A stretch of 64,000 bases of DNA from positions 1 through 64,000 of the forward strand of contig OZ025725.1 of the NCBI GenBank assembly GCA_964019335.1, written 5' to 3'. The number at the start of each line of letters is the position of its first letter. Within the stretch, counting starts at the first letter, position 1. Made by a program: the position numbers and the translations under genes. Below the pieces are notes generated by a model that saw only the letters and a list, made by a program, of their open reading frames with translations, did no database searches and was not told the origin of the DNA. The stretch comes from Diplonema japonicum. Lineage: Eukaryota; Euglenozoa; Diplonemea; Diplonemida; Diplonemidae. Below, in pieces: positions 52,086-63,680 of this stretch.

Positions 52086-52865
52086 ATGCCGATATTAATA
52101 GCAAGACACGGCGAACGCGAGGATTATGTTGATTCAAAGGCGTTTCTGAACAGCAAGCTGGGGAAGGCGAGGCCGTGGGACCCGGAGCTCACAACAGCAG
52201 GGAAGAGACAAGGAAGAAAACTGGGAGAACGGATTCGAAAAGAATGTCAAAAAAGAGGCTGGGGAACCGTAAAACGAATCTACGCAAGCCCTTTCATCAG
52301 AACAGTCCAAACCGCCGAAGAAGCCTCGAAAGCTCTAGACATCCACGAAATTCACGTTGAAGACGGCGTCGTAGAAAGCCTATCTCAACTATGGTTCAGA
52401 AGCTGGGCAGTACCCGGGGCCGATACCACCTGGGGAGGTCCACCCCACTGTCTTCCTGGCGTTCACGTTCCACTTGAAGAACTGCATCCTTTAGCACTGA
52501 AGGGTCCTTCATCATGGATGCACTCGCCGTCCGAGCTCAAATCCTATTCCGCACTGGTTAACGACTCCTACAAACCTATCAGCGATGTCAGATCACATAA
52601 ATTAAGTTGGACTTCTGCGGAAGTCATGGATACCTCCACCGCTGCCCGTTTGCGGTCTACTATTCATGGATTGCACCAGAGGCACGCTGACGAGACCATC
52701 TTGGTCATCACGCACGGTGGGCCGGCCACGGGGCTTTACTATTCCCTCACCGGATTGGACGAAAGGCCGATCTCCGATTACACGTCGCTTTACGCGTACC
52801 ACCCTAAGAAGGGGGCGCCTTGGGAATGTGTCATTGCGGGTTGCAATAAACACATTCATGAATGA
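52086..52865 (+). CDS. Histidine phosphatase superfamily protein (phosphoglycerate-mutase-like)
   Basis: The product is 259 aa. It opens MPILIARHGERED with the RHG motif (R7 H8 G9) carrying the phospho-accepting His. RIYASPFIRTVQTAEE is the second Arg-bearing block. VVESLSQLWF supplies the acid region, and VITHGGPATG holds the second His (H210). The insertion after residue 100 and the lack of mutase-specific lengths favour a UBASH3/Sts-like or small-molecule phosphatase over a glycolytic mutase. It is cytosolic with no signal. The N-terminal codons are AT-rich compared with neighbouring genes, but the frame is intact. Confidence 0.85.
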   Translation: MPILIARHGEREDYVDSKAFLNSKLGKARPWDPELTTAGKRQGRKLGERIRKECQKRGWGTVKRIYASPFIRTVQTAEEASKALDIHEIHVEDGVVESLSQLWFRSWAVPGADTTWGGPPHCLPGVHVPLEELHPLALKGPSSWMHSPSELKSYSALVNDSYKPISDVRSHKLSWTSAEVMDTSTAARLRSTIHGLHQRHADETILVITHGGPATGLYYSLTGLDERPISDYTSLYAYHPKKGAPWECVIAGCNKHIHE

Positions 52866-52905
<40 letters not shown>

Positions 52906-53099
52906 TTGTTGTTGTTGTCGTTCTTCCCCCTAGCAGCCTTCATGAAAAGTGTTTTTTTTTTTATTTATTTATTTATTTTATTTACGCTCCATATTCGCTA
53001 AGTGACCCGCCCTATGTCCCAAAGGGGTTATAGGGGGCTATAGGGGAAAAAAAATGTCAAAAATGCCCAAAGGTTCATTGAATTTTTTTTTTCAAAAAA

Positions 53100-53564
53100 T
53101 CCATATGTCGAACATGAAAGAACGGTGAGTTCCAAGGAAGTTCCAAAAAGATTTTTCCAAAAAAAAAATATTGGGGGCCAACCAAAATGACCTTGGAAGT
53201 CGCCATTTTGAGTTTTGGCCATTTTTGCCAAACTTTTGCAACTGGGCACTTTTCCCTTTGAAAAACATGGTAAACAGGGTAAGAAGGGAACCTACTCCAC
53301 CCACTATGCCGGATGCGTGAGTAAAGATGGGGGGTCAGAGTTTTGAATTCCTGTGTGGTAGAGTGGTTACCGTGCTCACCTGTCAGGCCCCCTTGTTCCA
53401 GGAGTCGCGGGTTCGAATCCCGACGCAGTGGTTTTTTCATCAGGGTTCGAACCCCACTTGTGCCGTGTTTTTTCCACCGGAGCTGCTTCATTTTGTATAG
53501 TACAAAGTAAGGCAAATCACCAAAAAAAAATTTATTACAAAAAGAAATTCCATATGTCGAACAT
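53100..53564. repeat. SINE-like unit with 16-bp direct repeats at its ends
   Basis: TCCATATGTCGAACAT occurs at 53100-53115 and again at 53549-53564, bracketing about 430 bp. Inside are an imperfect hairpin (GGCCAACCAAAATG... / CATTTTGAGTTTTGGCC, 53186-53222), a tRNA-like region and a second B-box-like GGGTTCGAACCCC at about 53443. The direct repeat could be a target-site duplication or part of the unit. Confidence 0.5.
53349..53432 (+). tRNA. tRNA-like sequence with A and B boxes (relic)
   Basis: TGGTAGAGTGGTTACCG resembles an A-box/D-arm. CCTGTCAGG could be an Asp-type anticodon region, and GCGGGTTCGAATCCCG is a perfect B-box with a 4-bp T-stem. CTGTG/CGCAG give only part of an acceptor stem, and the anticodon stem does not pair. 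It is therefore more likely the tRNA-derived part of a SINE than a working tRNA gene. Confidence 0.4.
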
Positions 53565-53950
53565 TGGGCCCCGGACGCAAATAAATCCATTCCAACCCTA
53601 GAAAAAGCAATTAGAAATTTTTTTAGCTCTTCAAAATGCGGGTTCTGGTGGGTCTCTTAGCGAATATGGAGCGTTATTATTATTTTTTTTTTTTTGCACA
53701 ACAGCCGTTCATTTTAAAATCGCCTGTTTTTACAGGTTCTAAAAGAAAAAAAAGAAGGGGGGGGGAACGGGTATTTTTTGTTGTTGTGCATCCAAGCTAT
53801 AAACCCTCTGCTGGAAATGCACACAAAAAAAAAGAGGGGGGAGGGCCTTTTAACTACCTGCCATATTTTTCTTCCGTTTGTACTTACCCCCCTCCCCCAC
53901 CCCAACACATTATCTTCCTTCACCTTTCCCCACAGGATGGCAGGCACACG

Positions 53951-54805
53951 ATGTTCTGCACACCATTGCAAATCAACAAGATAGAAAAAGATGAGGTGGA
54001 GGGGAAAGGCAGGTGCTTGATAGCCACCGATGACATACAAGAGGGCGAGACAATACTGACAGAAGCGGTGGTGGTGGGAGGAACGTCCTGGTGCGCTGGG
54101 GTGGTGGGGGGCAACAAGAAGTTGTATGAAGCACTATGGCCCCGGCTGGGCCACAGATGGACCAGAGGTGTCATTGACACCGTGGTACAGGAAAAGCTGA
54201 AATGCAACCTATACGGAGGGGGCACTGGCGGGATCAATATGCTGTCAGAAACAGTGGCGATGGCCAACCACAGCTGCACCCCAAACACTCGTCTATCGGG
54301 CCATCTTGTACAAGTCTTTGGAACCCCTTTGCATGTGGTATCGATGACAGCACTTACAAACATAACCAACAAGGAGGAGGTTACTGTTTCATATTCAGCA
54401 ACTGCTGGGCACGAGTCGACCCTGTGGGGGTTCACCTGTTCTTGTTCGCTGTCCCTTTCCGACCGACAAGCTGCCGCAGGCCGTGTGAAAGCGCTCCCTC
54501 TACCCGAACTTGATCTTGCGGCGCTCGATGTCGCGTCGCTGCCTGTTCAGGTGACGCACTTCACGCACACCCTGCTAGCCGTGGACGACCTCCTCCTTGG
54601 GTGCGCCGACGTTTACCAACCTGGCGAAAACTTCTTCACCCTCAACCCTGATGCGGACCGTGATATTGAAGACGCAGGCCCACAAATTTACTTCCCACGA
54701 TACCTCGCAAGGCGATGGGAAGAACTGTATGGTGAGGCCTGCGACGGGTCTCTCGTTATGGACAAAATGCACACCTGTGGGGTGTCAGGGGTGTTGTCAG
54801 ACTAA
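53951..54805 (+). CDS. SET-domain protein (lysine methyltransferase-like)
   Basis: The product is 284 aa. The SET core is split around an insert, as in SMYD-like enzymes. GKGRCLIATDDIQEGETILTE forms the N-SET SAM loop. MANHSCTPNTRL is the NHSCxPN motif that binds SAM. EEVTVSYS is the pseudoknot Tyr motif, and GFTCSCSLS is a post-SET-like Cys group. The C-terminal 130 residues are helical and unassigned. No MYND finger or signal is present. Substrates may be histone or non-histone; this cannot be told. The start follows a strong CCCCACAG acceptor. Confidence 0.8.
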   Translation: MFCTPLQINKIEKDEVEGKGRCLIATDDIQEGETILTEAVVVGGTSWCAGVVGGNKKLYEALWPRLGHRWTRGVIDTVVQEKLKCNLYGGGTGGINMLSETVAMANHSCTPNTRLSGHLVQVFGTPLHVVSMTALTNITNKEEVTVSYSATAGHESTLWGFTCSCSLSLSDRQAAAGRVKALPLPELDLAALDVASLPVQVTHFTHTLLAVDDLLLGCADVYQPGENFFTLNPDADRDIEDAGPQIYFPRYLARRWEELYGEACDGSLVMDKMHTCGVSGVLSD

Positions 54806-54885
54806 CTTTTCTTTTAAAATTAAAAAAGAAAAAAAAACTACTATTCTTTTTAAACAGTGGAGGGGGGGAAGGAACAACATACAAA
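54806..54885. promoter_or_regulatory. Short intergenic spacer with acceptor
   Basis: Only 80 nt separate the SET stop from the PIG-M start: an A/T-rich stretch, CTATTCTTTTTAAACAG (AG at about 54856), then a G-run. So tight a spacing suggests co-transcription. Confidence 0.45.
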
Positions 54886-55992
54886 ATGCGAACTAAAATG
54901 TTGCTACTAGGCCTAGCCGTGCGGCTGGCGGTTGTTCTGTATGCAATGTGGCACGACGAGCACATGCCTGTGAAGTACACAGACATCGACTACGAGGTGT
55001 TCACAGACGCCGCAGGGTTCGTTGAGAAGGGAGGATCACCCTACGAGCGGCAGACCTATAGGTACCCCCCTGTCCTGGCATGGGTGTTGCTACCATGCGG
55101 GTCAGTTAAGATCTTTGGGAAGATCCTGTTCTCCGTGGTGGACGTGCTGATTGGATACGTGATGTGCAAAGCTGGTGCCTCAGAGCGTGCGTCCCTTCTC
55201 CTGTGGGTCTTCAACCCGATCGTCATCAACGTCTCGACAAGAGGAAACGCTGACTCGCTGGTCCTTCTTCCTCTGCTCGCAGCGCTGTACTGCCTGCAAA
55301 GCAGGGGGTTCTTCGCATCGGGGACTCTTCTCGGTGTTGCCGTTCATCTCCGGTTGTTCCCTGTTATTTATTTACCGTGCATCGGGTTATACTTGTTGAT
55401 CGTTGATGAGACGCTACGGGGAAAGCTGTCTGCAATTGTACGATTTGGTTTAGGGTTTGTTGCTGCACTGGCCGGGCTTACATTCGTTTCGTACAGATTG
55501 TATGGTGATGATTATCTGGAGAACGCGTATTTTTATCATTATGGGAGGGTGGACCATAGGCATAATTTGTCGGCTTATTTCCTCCCCGCGTACCTTGGTG
55601 TGGGCGTGCACGGTGGATTTTTCCCGCAGTTGTTGTCCATTCTTGCGGTAAGCTTCAGGTTCTTCAGGTATCCTGGGTACGCCATGCTTGTAGTGACGAT
55701 GCTCTTCGTCACCTTGAACAAGGTGGTCACTGTTCAGTACTTCACGTGGTACTTCTCTCTCCTCCCTGTTGCCGCGCCGTACTTTTCCCTTTCTTCGCGA
55801 ACCGTTTTTGCCATTGTCTTGACCTGGCTACTTTCACTCATCCTCTGGCTTGGCACTGCATACCACCTGGAGTTCAAAGGCTTTCCACTGTATACTCCCC
55901 TCTGGTCATGCAGCCTCCTCTTCCTCGCGGCGAACACTTTCGCAGTGTTCTCTGTCATCCGTGGTTTCACAGGCAAGCTGAAGCAAGGTTAA
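54886..55992 (+). CDS. PIGM: GPI mannosyltransferase 1 (PIG-M / GPI14 family)
   Basis: The product is 368 aa. It adds the first mannose to the GPI anchor in the ER lumen, using dolichol-phosphate mannose. The N-terminal span is followed by the luminal catalytic loop KYTDIDYEVFTDAA with the DxD (D33, D35). SPYERQTYRYPPVLAWVL is the family's second signature. FNPIVINVSTRGNADSL and VHLRLFPVIYLPC follow in the right order, with about eight further hydrophobic spans. The length is slightly below that of animal PIG-M (about 420) but all motifs are present. Codon use shifts towards A/T in the middle (about 55380-55640). It has no intron, and the start is fixed by the family N-terminus. Confidence 0.93.
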   Translation: MRTKMLLLGLAVRLAVVLYAMWHDEHMPVKYTDIDYEVFTDAAGFVEKGGSPYERQTYRYPPVLAWVLLPCGSVKIFGKILFSVVDVLIGYVMCKAGASERASLLLWVFNPIVINVSTRGNADSLVLLPLLAALYCLQSRGFFASGTLLGVAVHLRLFPVIYLPCIGLYLLIVDETLRGKLSAIVRFGLGFVAALAGLTFVSYRLYGDDYLENAYFYHYGRVDHRHNLSAYFLPAYLGVGVHGGFFPQLLSILAVSFRFFRYPGYAMLVVTMLFVTLNKVVTVQYFTWYFSLLPVAAPYFSLSSRTVFAIVLTWLLSLILWLGTAYHLEFKGFPLYTPLWSCSLLFLAANTFAVFSVIRGFTGKLKQG

Positions 55993-56169
55993 AAAAAACT
56001 GTCCCCTTTTATTTTCTTTTTTTTAAAATAAATTCTGGTGATTCTTTTTTCCATAAAAAAAGGACTTTTTGTTTTTTTGGGTTTCTTGTCAATACGTACA
56101 CTTGTTTTTTTTTTTTTCTTTTTTTTTTTCTTTTCTTTTCTCTTTTTTTCTTTTTTTTATTTGCGTCGC
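55993..56169. promoter_or_regulatory. Pyrimidine-rich spacer upstream of the Sfi1-like gene
   Basis: A T/C tract of about 50 nt (56105-56160) precedes ATG 56170. AAACAG (56180) and CTTCAG (56189) lie just after it. If those are the acceptors, ATG 56203 is the true start. Confidence 0.4.
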
Positions 56170-58071
56170 ATGCAAACAGCATCTTCAGCTATCGGTGGGA
56201 AGATGGACAGTTCAGTGCGCACACCCGCAGCGCCCCCGAACCGGACCCCCAGCATGCACCGTGGAAGTGGTGTAGGGATGGGCAGCTTGGTGCTTCCTTC
56301 GGCGCTGTCGAACCCGCATAGCACCGCGGTTCCCGAGCATAGGGCCGAACCACTGACCGTGAGCATGATAAGCCGTCCTCCGACCCCGCAAGAAACTGGC
56401 CTGCCTCAAACCCTGCAGCCGGTGCCTTCGCAGCCCGCAGCCCCCCCGCAAGGGCACCAATTGACCCCTGCTAGCTTGGACACCTCACCGCCTCGTTCGA
56501 CACCATCTGTGGAGAAGTTCCCCGGACTGGAAAATTTGAAGGGTATAGATGCAGGATTCCTTGGTCCGTGGTTCGGTGCCCTGCAAAGCGTTGTGGTAGC
56601 CCTGGCCACCGAGCTGGAGACCGTGCGTAGCGAGGCAGACGATCTCAGGGAAATGCTAGGGTTCCCGACAACCAGCGGGGCCAGCCCTTTGGAGAAGCTG
56701 AACTTCGAGAGGACAGCAAAGAGAAAGGTGGTCCCGCTGTCGGACCAGATCATCGACCTGCAGAGGCTCGTAATGCGGAGCATAACAGGGAACAGGGCTC
56801 TGGCGCTGTTCGGTCTTTTGAAAGACGAAGGCAAAGTACTGAGGTCCGTGTACTTTCAGAAGCTAAGAAAGTTCGCAAGGAGGAGGAGAATGGCAATGGT
56901 GCTTCTGGGAGACTGCAAAGTGGTGCTCCTCAAGCGGTTCATGGACACGTGGCACCGGTTCAGAAAAATCTCGAAACGTGACAAGAAACGGTTAAGAGCT
57001 GTGAACCTGCTACTGAGATCAACCGCGCACGGTCTGCGCTTGCTGTACTACCAGAAGCTGAAGCGATCTCTTAAGAAGAAGCTATCAAGGTACCCCGTGG
57101 CGCGAAGACTCGCAATCATGAACGGCCGCGTCTTTGTCCAAAGGTACTACGCGAGCCTGCAAGCCTTCCCGCTCTTCATGAAAAGGCGAAGAGCGTTGTG
57201 GAACCACCTCTTGTGGATCAGCAAGATCGCCACGAAGAAGCTCGCCAACAGATACTTCGCAAAGCTCAGATGGTTCGAAACCAAGAAACCGGTGTTCCAG
57301 CAAGCCCCTGTGATATTAGGCGACAAGACAGACAAGCGTGCAGCATTGGCACACGCACTAGCAATGAACAATGAAGGTCTTACAAGAAAGGTGTACTTCA
57401 GAAAATGGTTAAAATGGCGATGGCTGTGCAAACGAGGCGGCGTAGCGAGCAGGCTAGGCGTGCTGAAGGAACGAGAAATGCTCGGGAAGTACGTTGAGAG
57501 GCTGCGGCGCTACGGTGGGATTGTAAAGCTCGCGAAGATGGAGAAGCAGCTGGACACGAGCTTGGGGAGTCTGTCGGATACAAATGCGATCTTGGACAAG
57601 GTGGTCGAGAGGCTTGTCACGGTGGAGGACTCTCTTGATGCGCTGCGTGCTCCTCCTACATCCTCTTCGTTGCAATTACCTCAACAGCCACAGCTACAGC
57701 CACAACCACAGCCACAGCCACAGCCACAGCCAGTCTCATTCATGCCTTCTGTCATTGAAGACCCGTATAATTTGAAGACGTGTTCACCCCCGCGACGTGC
57801 GGCCTCACCTCCTGTGAACCTTCCGCACCCCCTGCGAGGTGTCGCCCGTTCCACCAATGCTGGTCCCATAGCTCATCACTCCCCCACGGGTGCTCGTAGG
57901 GTGCTGGAGACCATGGAAACCAATTCCATACAGTTGGACACCATGATGAACCAGCTCCACAAACCGCACGTCATGCTCCCGCCCCCGCCCTCCGTCCACC
58001 TTCAACGTGCGCAGCACGTTCCTCTGCAAAAGCCCCCACCGCAACCTTACCACTACCAATGGAACGCGTGA
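56170..58071 (+). CDS. Sfi1-like repeat protein (probable centrin-binding)
   Basis: The product is 633 aa (622 if started at 56203). The first ~120 residues are Pro/Ser-rich and disordered. From about 165 to 440, aromatic-centred helical repeats occur at intervals of about 25-35 residues (SVYFQKLRKFARRRRM, LKRFMDTWHRFRKISK, LLYYQKLKRSLKKK, RYFAKLRWFETKK, KVYFRKWLKWRWLCKR). These are the Y/F..L/W..W/F pattern of Sfi1-type centrin-binding repeats. A short coiled coil (about 450-490) and a Gln-Pro dipeptide repeat (57685-57730) precede a Pro-rich tail. A basal-body or centrosome-fibre role is inferred. The QP repeat is slippage-prone. Confidence 0.65.
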   Translation: MQTASSAIGGKMDSSVRTPAAPPNRTPSMHRGSGVGMGSLVLPSALSNPHSTAVPEHRAEPLTVSMISRPPTPQETGLPQTLQPVPSQPAAPPQGHQLTPASLDTSPPRSTPSVEKFPGLENLKGIDAGFLGPWFGALQSVVVALATELETVRSEADDLREMLGFPTTSGASPLEKLNFERTAKRKVVPLSDQIIDLQRLVMRSITGNRALALFGLLKDEGKVLRSVYFQKLRKFARRRRMAMVLLGDCKVVLLKRFMDTWHRFRKISKRDKKRLRAVNLLLRSTAHGLRLLYYQKLKRSLKKKLSRYPVARRLAIMNGRVFVQRYYASLQAFPLFMKRRRALWNHLLWISKIATKKLANRYFAKLRWFETKKPVFQQAPVILGDKTDKRAALAHALAMNNEGLTRKVYFRKWLKWRWLCKRGGVASRLGVLKEREMLGKYVERLRRYGGIVKLAKMEKQLDTSLGSLSDTNAILDKVVERLVTVEDSLDALRAPPTSSSLQLPQQPQLQPQPQPQPQPQPVSFMPSVIEDPYNLKTCSPPRRAASPPVNLPHPLRGVARSTNAGPIAHHSPTGARRVLETMETNSIQLDTMMNQLHKPHVMLPPPPSVHLQRAQHVPLQKPPPQPYHYQWNA

Positions 58072-58263
58072 GGTCCCCCCCCACCTTTTTTTTTAATAGA
58101 TCTTTTTCTTTTGTTGACTTTATGGTTTTGTGGTCCTGTATAGATAGATCCTCTTTTTTTCTTCTTCTGTTAACACCAATTCTTTTTTTCTCTTCCCGTG
58201 TCGATTTGGTTTGACGAAAACGCTCACGAAACACTACAGGCGTGGGCCAAGAGGGGGGACGAC

Positions 58264-61200
58264 ATGGCGATGTCAGGCACTGGAAAACTGGGGAAAAAGC
58301 CCGCCGGGCGGGGGTTTGGAAGCTGGGTAGCACTGGTGTTGGTATTCACAGGGTTTTTGATGATCTTTGGACTGAGCTTCGCAGCAACGATGAACAGGCA
58401 CAACCCCGCATTGCAGTACGAGCAGAGCGTGAGGGACTCACATGTGGACGGGTCGGACCCGCAGCACAGGAAGGTTGGAAAGCGGGAAGACCACGGACTC
58501 AACTCCCACACGGTGCAAGAACAACAGGACGAGGAGGTACAGCAGGATTCCACTACCAAAGGAAGTGCCATCGATGTACTCCTTGATCAGGCCAGCGCGT
58601 CAGGAAGCGGCACTGTGCAGTCGGGTGGGAGCGAGGGGGAGGAAGACGCGACATCAGCCCCGACCCCAGCACCCAAGCCGAGAGGAAAAAAAGTGAAACA
58701 CACAGCAAAGCAACAGCCCACCCCAATACCCACCACGCCCACGCCCACCGATGCAGAGGGCAACGTCATCGATCCCGAAGTGGAGGAGCTTAAGGCAGCA
58801 TTGAAACGCGCGCAAGAAAGAATACATGTTGAGAAGCAAAAAATTGCATTGAAAGAGCAACTGGCACGTGTCGCCAGGGAGCTCGAGGAAGCACGGGAAT
58901 GGGAGAAGGAGGTCGAACACGAAAGGCGAAGGGAGCGCGAACGGCAACGCGAGAAATGGGCCGAAGACGAAGCAGACCACAAGCGATGGAGACGGTCGAA
59001 TGAAAGAGCGAGAGTTGAAGAGATGCAGCAAGAAGACTACCACCAAACCAACATAAGACCAAAACAGCAAGTGGACAACACGCACAGGCTGCAGCAAGGC
59101 ATTTCGTTACAACCCAACAACGATCAGGGAAGCTGCCCGGGGCTTGCGGTGCCGCCGATCAAACATTACGCAGAGTTCCGGCAGACGGTGCAGGTTCCTA
59201 AGTACGCCTACGCTACATTCGTTACGACCGCAGACTTCGTGATACCCACCTGTGTCTTGATGCACTCCATTGCGCTGTCGGGTGCCCAGTACTCACGTGT
59301 CATCGCTGTCACTTCCGCCATCTCCGAGAACGACATCAAGCTGCTCAGCGTTTACGGACAGGTCGTGCGCATCTTGCCGATCGCGTCACCTCTGTACATC
59401 GAGAATGCAAGGTACCGAGACACCTTCACAAAACTGCGTATCTGGCAGCTCACCGAGTGGGACAAACTTTTGTACATCGACACCGATGTGCTCATTGTGC
59501 GCAACTTGGACGACGTCTTCGACCTCTCAGAGTGGGCTGTGCCGATGGACGCCATGAACGGCCGTTACTCGACAGGCATGATGCTCGTGCGGCCACGCCT
59601 TGAGACATTCCAAGACATGATGGTCTCCCTCAAGACCACACAAGTCAGCATGGAACTGCCCGACTTGCTCTTCTTGCAGGAGTTCTTCGACAATCACAAG
59701 ACTAAGATCAACCTTATCCCCAGGTGGTACCAAGTGTACCAAGAGGAATTCGGTGCCCAGCACAAAACATACCTCACCGACCAGCAGGCCCCGATCAACA
59801 TCTTCGACCCGAGGATCCATGGCATCCACTACCCCGGGGCGGGCAAGCCCTTCAACAACATCGCGCAACTGAGCCAACGGTGGGGGCACCTCCTGTGCGA
59901 CTGGATGGGCCGCGACGAGTTGAACTATGAACCACAGTTCCTTTGGTACTGGGCATACGAGCTCATGCGGCGCGACCTCAACCTGAACAAGCAGAAATCG
60001 TTCTTCACGCACGAGATGGGGAAGCTTGTCGTGGAAATCGGGGAAGCACCGATTCGCGAGGCCACACCAGCCCCCACACCTGCGCCGCCTTACTCTGCAT
60101 GGGACAGCTGGCATGACAAGAAAGGCTCTCAAGGGTCGTCCAGCCCTGTCCCTGTGGAGGGGAAGGTCACCGCAGCCCCCGTCTTCAAAGGCCTCGAGTG
60201 CAATGTCGACACGCCAGACGGTGTGATCGACATCCAGAGACTAGAGCCCATCACCATCCCCCTCAGACACACGTACGTGGGGTTTGACGGCGATGTCATC
60301 AGTTCAAGCGACACGAAGCACGAGTGGGCGTTCACATGGTGCACACCCTTCAGGATGACGCCGGAAGGGCAGACCGACTGCAGCCAGAACGGGTTTGCGA
60401 GCGAGTACTCCGAAGGCTACTGCAGGTCGTCCTTCGGTCAGGGGCTCGAAGTGTCCGTACTTGGCGACGGCGAAGGAATGTTGCTGAAGGCGGTTTCGAA
60501 AACCCCGTCTAGAACCAAGTACTTAGAAGCGCGTCTGTCATGCAGCCTTGACCCCGAGTACCACGATGTGTGGGCCAATAGCAGCACTGTTGTAGTTACC
60601 GATTTGCACAACACGACCCACTCCGACAGGCTGTACAGCGTTACACTCCTGTCGCCGTGTTTCTGCCCCGGCGTGTGCCTTAACAACGACACAGCGGTTT
60701 CCGAACTGGTGTTCGACTCTCATAAGACTCTCGACTCAGGACGCTGCGGTACAGACTTCCCCCTTGCCTCCGGTAGCCCGGCAGAATGTAACCCCCTTGC
60801 GTTCGAGGACAAGAAGGGCCCCTGCTGCTCGTCGAAGGGCTACTGCGGTGCGACCTCAGAGCACTGCACCTGCACCAACTGCGTTGACTACAGGAAGGTC
60901 TACAAAGAGGCAACTTTCAGGCAGCGAGAAGAGGAAAGGCTGCGCACTGCTATTTACGCGATAGGAGAGTACGTGGAGCCCACCCCCATGCCCACCATTG
61001 CCAGGAACATGTCCTTCGAGGAAGAGCATGGCGTGATCGAGATGGATACAGGCAGCGACGAGGTGTCCATGATGGCCGACAAGAAGGCAGAGAGCTCTTC
61101 TGCATCGGCGAAGCACTCTGGGTCTGCGTCTGGTTCAGGATCCGGTTCAAGCACAAGTACTTCCCATTCAAAATCAAGCAAAAAGGGCTCAACTTCTCAC

Positions 61201-63223
61201 AAGGAATCTGTCAAAGAGGTAAGCTCAGGGTCAGATGAAGGAAACGAGAAGGGGGCAGTTGAGAAGGGTGCTGACATGTCAGCGTCAGGCACAGGCACAG
61301 GCTCAGGCTCAGGTTCAAGCACAGGTGACGCAGGGTCATCAGATGTCGAGAGTAGCCCTGCGTACGTAGCAAGCAGCAACGCCACATGCACGCCCCACGA
61401 GGCTATGCTCGTCGAGACGTACGAAACCTGCGTCATGGCAGCCCACTTTCTGAAGGTCTCCGAGCACGCTGTCCTGTTCACGTCTCCCTGCAACATAAGG
61501 AACCCGCGTGGGTGCTACCTGCACCAGCCCACGTCCCGTGTGTACTGGAACCCCTGCGGGAACCCGTTCAGTACATCTCCCAACCGAGTAGTTATCTGCA
61601 GAAAGGGTCTGGACCCGCTGGCAACGTGCATCCAAGAACGGAAGTGGCTCTCAGGATGGGAACTTGCTTCCGTTAATTCAACGGAGCGACGCGAGACCAT
61701 CAAGATCGAGCTCGATAGGTACTATTTCAGGGCAGACCTGCCTGTCCTGAACTTGGCTGCGAAAACAGACGACGAGCTTGCCCAGCTGTGCATGCCCGAT
61801 AGTTACCTCAACAAGACCGACATCGCTCTGGGCGAGGTGCTTGAAGACGAGCAGAGAACACCGCCATCATTCGTTCGGAAAGCGGAGGAAGAAGCCAGCT
61901 TGCTGCCGATGCCCGACGTGAAGAGGAAGAGGGCGTACGTGAAGAGAAGGGCCGCGAGAAAGATATGGGAGAAGGAAGACGAAAGGGAGCAACGAGAGCT
62001 GATGGAAAACGCAGGCGACGAGCTGGGCAAGGACTACGAAGAGATGTTAGCGTACCGAAAATCGCAGGCTGGGGGACAAGTAGGGGAAGAAGCAAGAAAC
62101 TTGCTGGACGGCGAGGGCAGCGAAACAGTGACAATTGAAGAGCTAGAGGAAGAGTACAAACGCGTCATCGAGCAGGGCGACTACGACCTGGCGAAGAAGT
62201 TCCAAAAAGCAATCAGAAAGCGACGAGAGGCACTCCTCGAGGCACTGGTGCAGCAGAAACGAGCGGCAGCGGAAGAGGAAGACTTCGACCAGGCCCTCCG
62301 CCTGAAGGACGAGATCACCCTGCTGAACGCCACCATCCACGCTGCAGACCACAAGCCACAGCCTAAGAACTTCACCATCGGCGGCACCGTACGCCTCGCT
62401 GTCCCCGTCTTGTTCAAGAACGGTACAAAGCTCCCCGCAGGCTCTATTGGGACCATCGAGATGGTGCCAGGTTCAAAGAAAGTTCTGAACAGCCCAGCCA
62501 CGGTACGCATCAACGGCATTTTGTTCGACCTGCGTCCCAAGCAAGCCGTTGTGATCCACTCAACCCCTGCGGCAGAAGACGACGAGAAGGAGCATGATAG
62601 TGAAAAGGGCAAAGAAGACGAGGCGAAGGACAAGAAAAAGAAGAAGAAACATAAAAAGAAGAAGAAGACACTCGAGACCCCCGAGCCGGATGTGCTGGGT
62701 GCCGACGAAACACCGGTTCCCATAGCAGCGCCTCTGAACGCAAACACCACGAAAAACAGGAAGAAAGCGAAGGCGCCCGCGAAGACAAGCACACCGAAGG
62801 ATGCTAACACAACAACAGCAACAACAACCGAGTGCCCGACGGGGACCTTGGAGGGATGCATCGATCAGTGCCCAACTGCGACATTAAAAATGTGTGTCCG
62901 CGGGTGTGTCAACACCTGCAAGGACGACCATCACGCACCACAAGATGCGAACGCCACGAACCGTACGGCACTCAACGCCACGTGCAGTGAGAACCCCAAC
63001 CTCGTGGCCAGAAAGATCACCGTGGCCAACATCACGTTGGATGTCTTCCTCCCGAACGAGACAACTGTTGACAACACAACCCTGCGCCACGCGGTTATGG
63101 GCGCAATGCTCATGAAGCGCAGCTTCAAAAGAGTCGCAAAGCTCCGCGTGGTCGACGTGGGTGCTGGCGTCGGCATCTTCACCAAAGTCATGGCCAAGAA
63201 AGGTGGACGAGTAATGGTATGGG

Positions 63224-63261
<38 letters not shown>

Positions 63262-63642
63262 CATACGAACCAAGAAAAGCGTACCACCAAGCGTTGATAT
63301 GCGGGGGTGTCCGAGACGCCAAGAAAATGGTCTTAGCGAATAAAAAGGGTAAGTGTCTAGTCAAGATGGACAAGACCGGGGGGCAAACTGACCTTGCGGG
63401 ATACACGCTTGGATGTACTCACGGGAACAGAACAGTGTCCGCCGTGAGGGGCGACACGGAGGTGACGAAGAGAATCCATGTGTTGCGGGTTGCGACGATC
63501 GGGACCGAGGATCAGGTTCTGGAGGGGTTCAGGGGGGTCTTTGAAGGACCCGGGGTGGACTACGTGATCAGCACCGTTTCGCCCCAGTCTCTAAAAGGCA
63601 TTCAGGCATTTTTCGCCGACCTACCTGGGAAGGTATCGTGGG

Positions 63643-63680
<38 letters not shown>

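Larger units (their letters stand above)
52866..53950. other. Intergenic region holding a tRNA-like repeat
   Basis: T42 follows the stop. 53020-53600 is repeat-like (next entries). From about 53870 a C/T tract leads to CCCCACAG (AG 53934-53935), 15 nt before ATG 53951. The open frame upstream of 53951 is low-complexity. Confidence 0.55.

Noticed and set aside
53200-53225. CGCCATTTTGAGTTTTGG as a dinoflagellate-type spliced leader
   Set aside because: Too many differences from the leader I know and no donor/Sm-site after it; more likely part of the repeat hairpin.
53075-53590. 171-codon minus-strand frame containing RRDSNPRL
   Set aside because: Typical translation of a tRNA-derived repeat (B-box region), not a gene.
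59527-60132. 201-codon minus-strand frame within the giant gene
   Set aside because: Antisense of the GT8 domain; no independent start signal or family.
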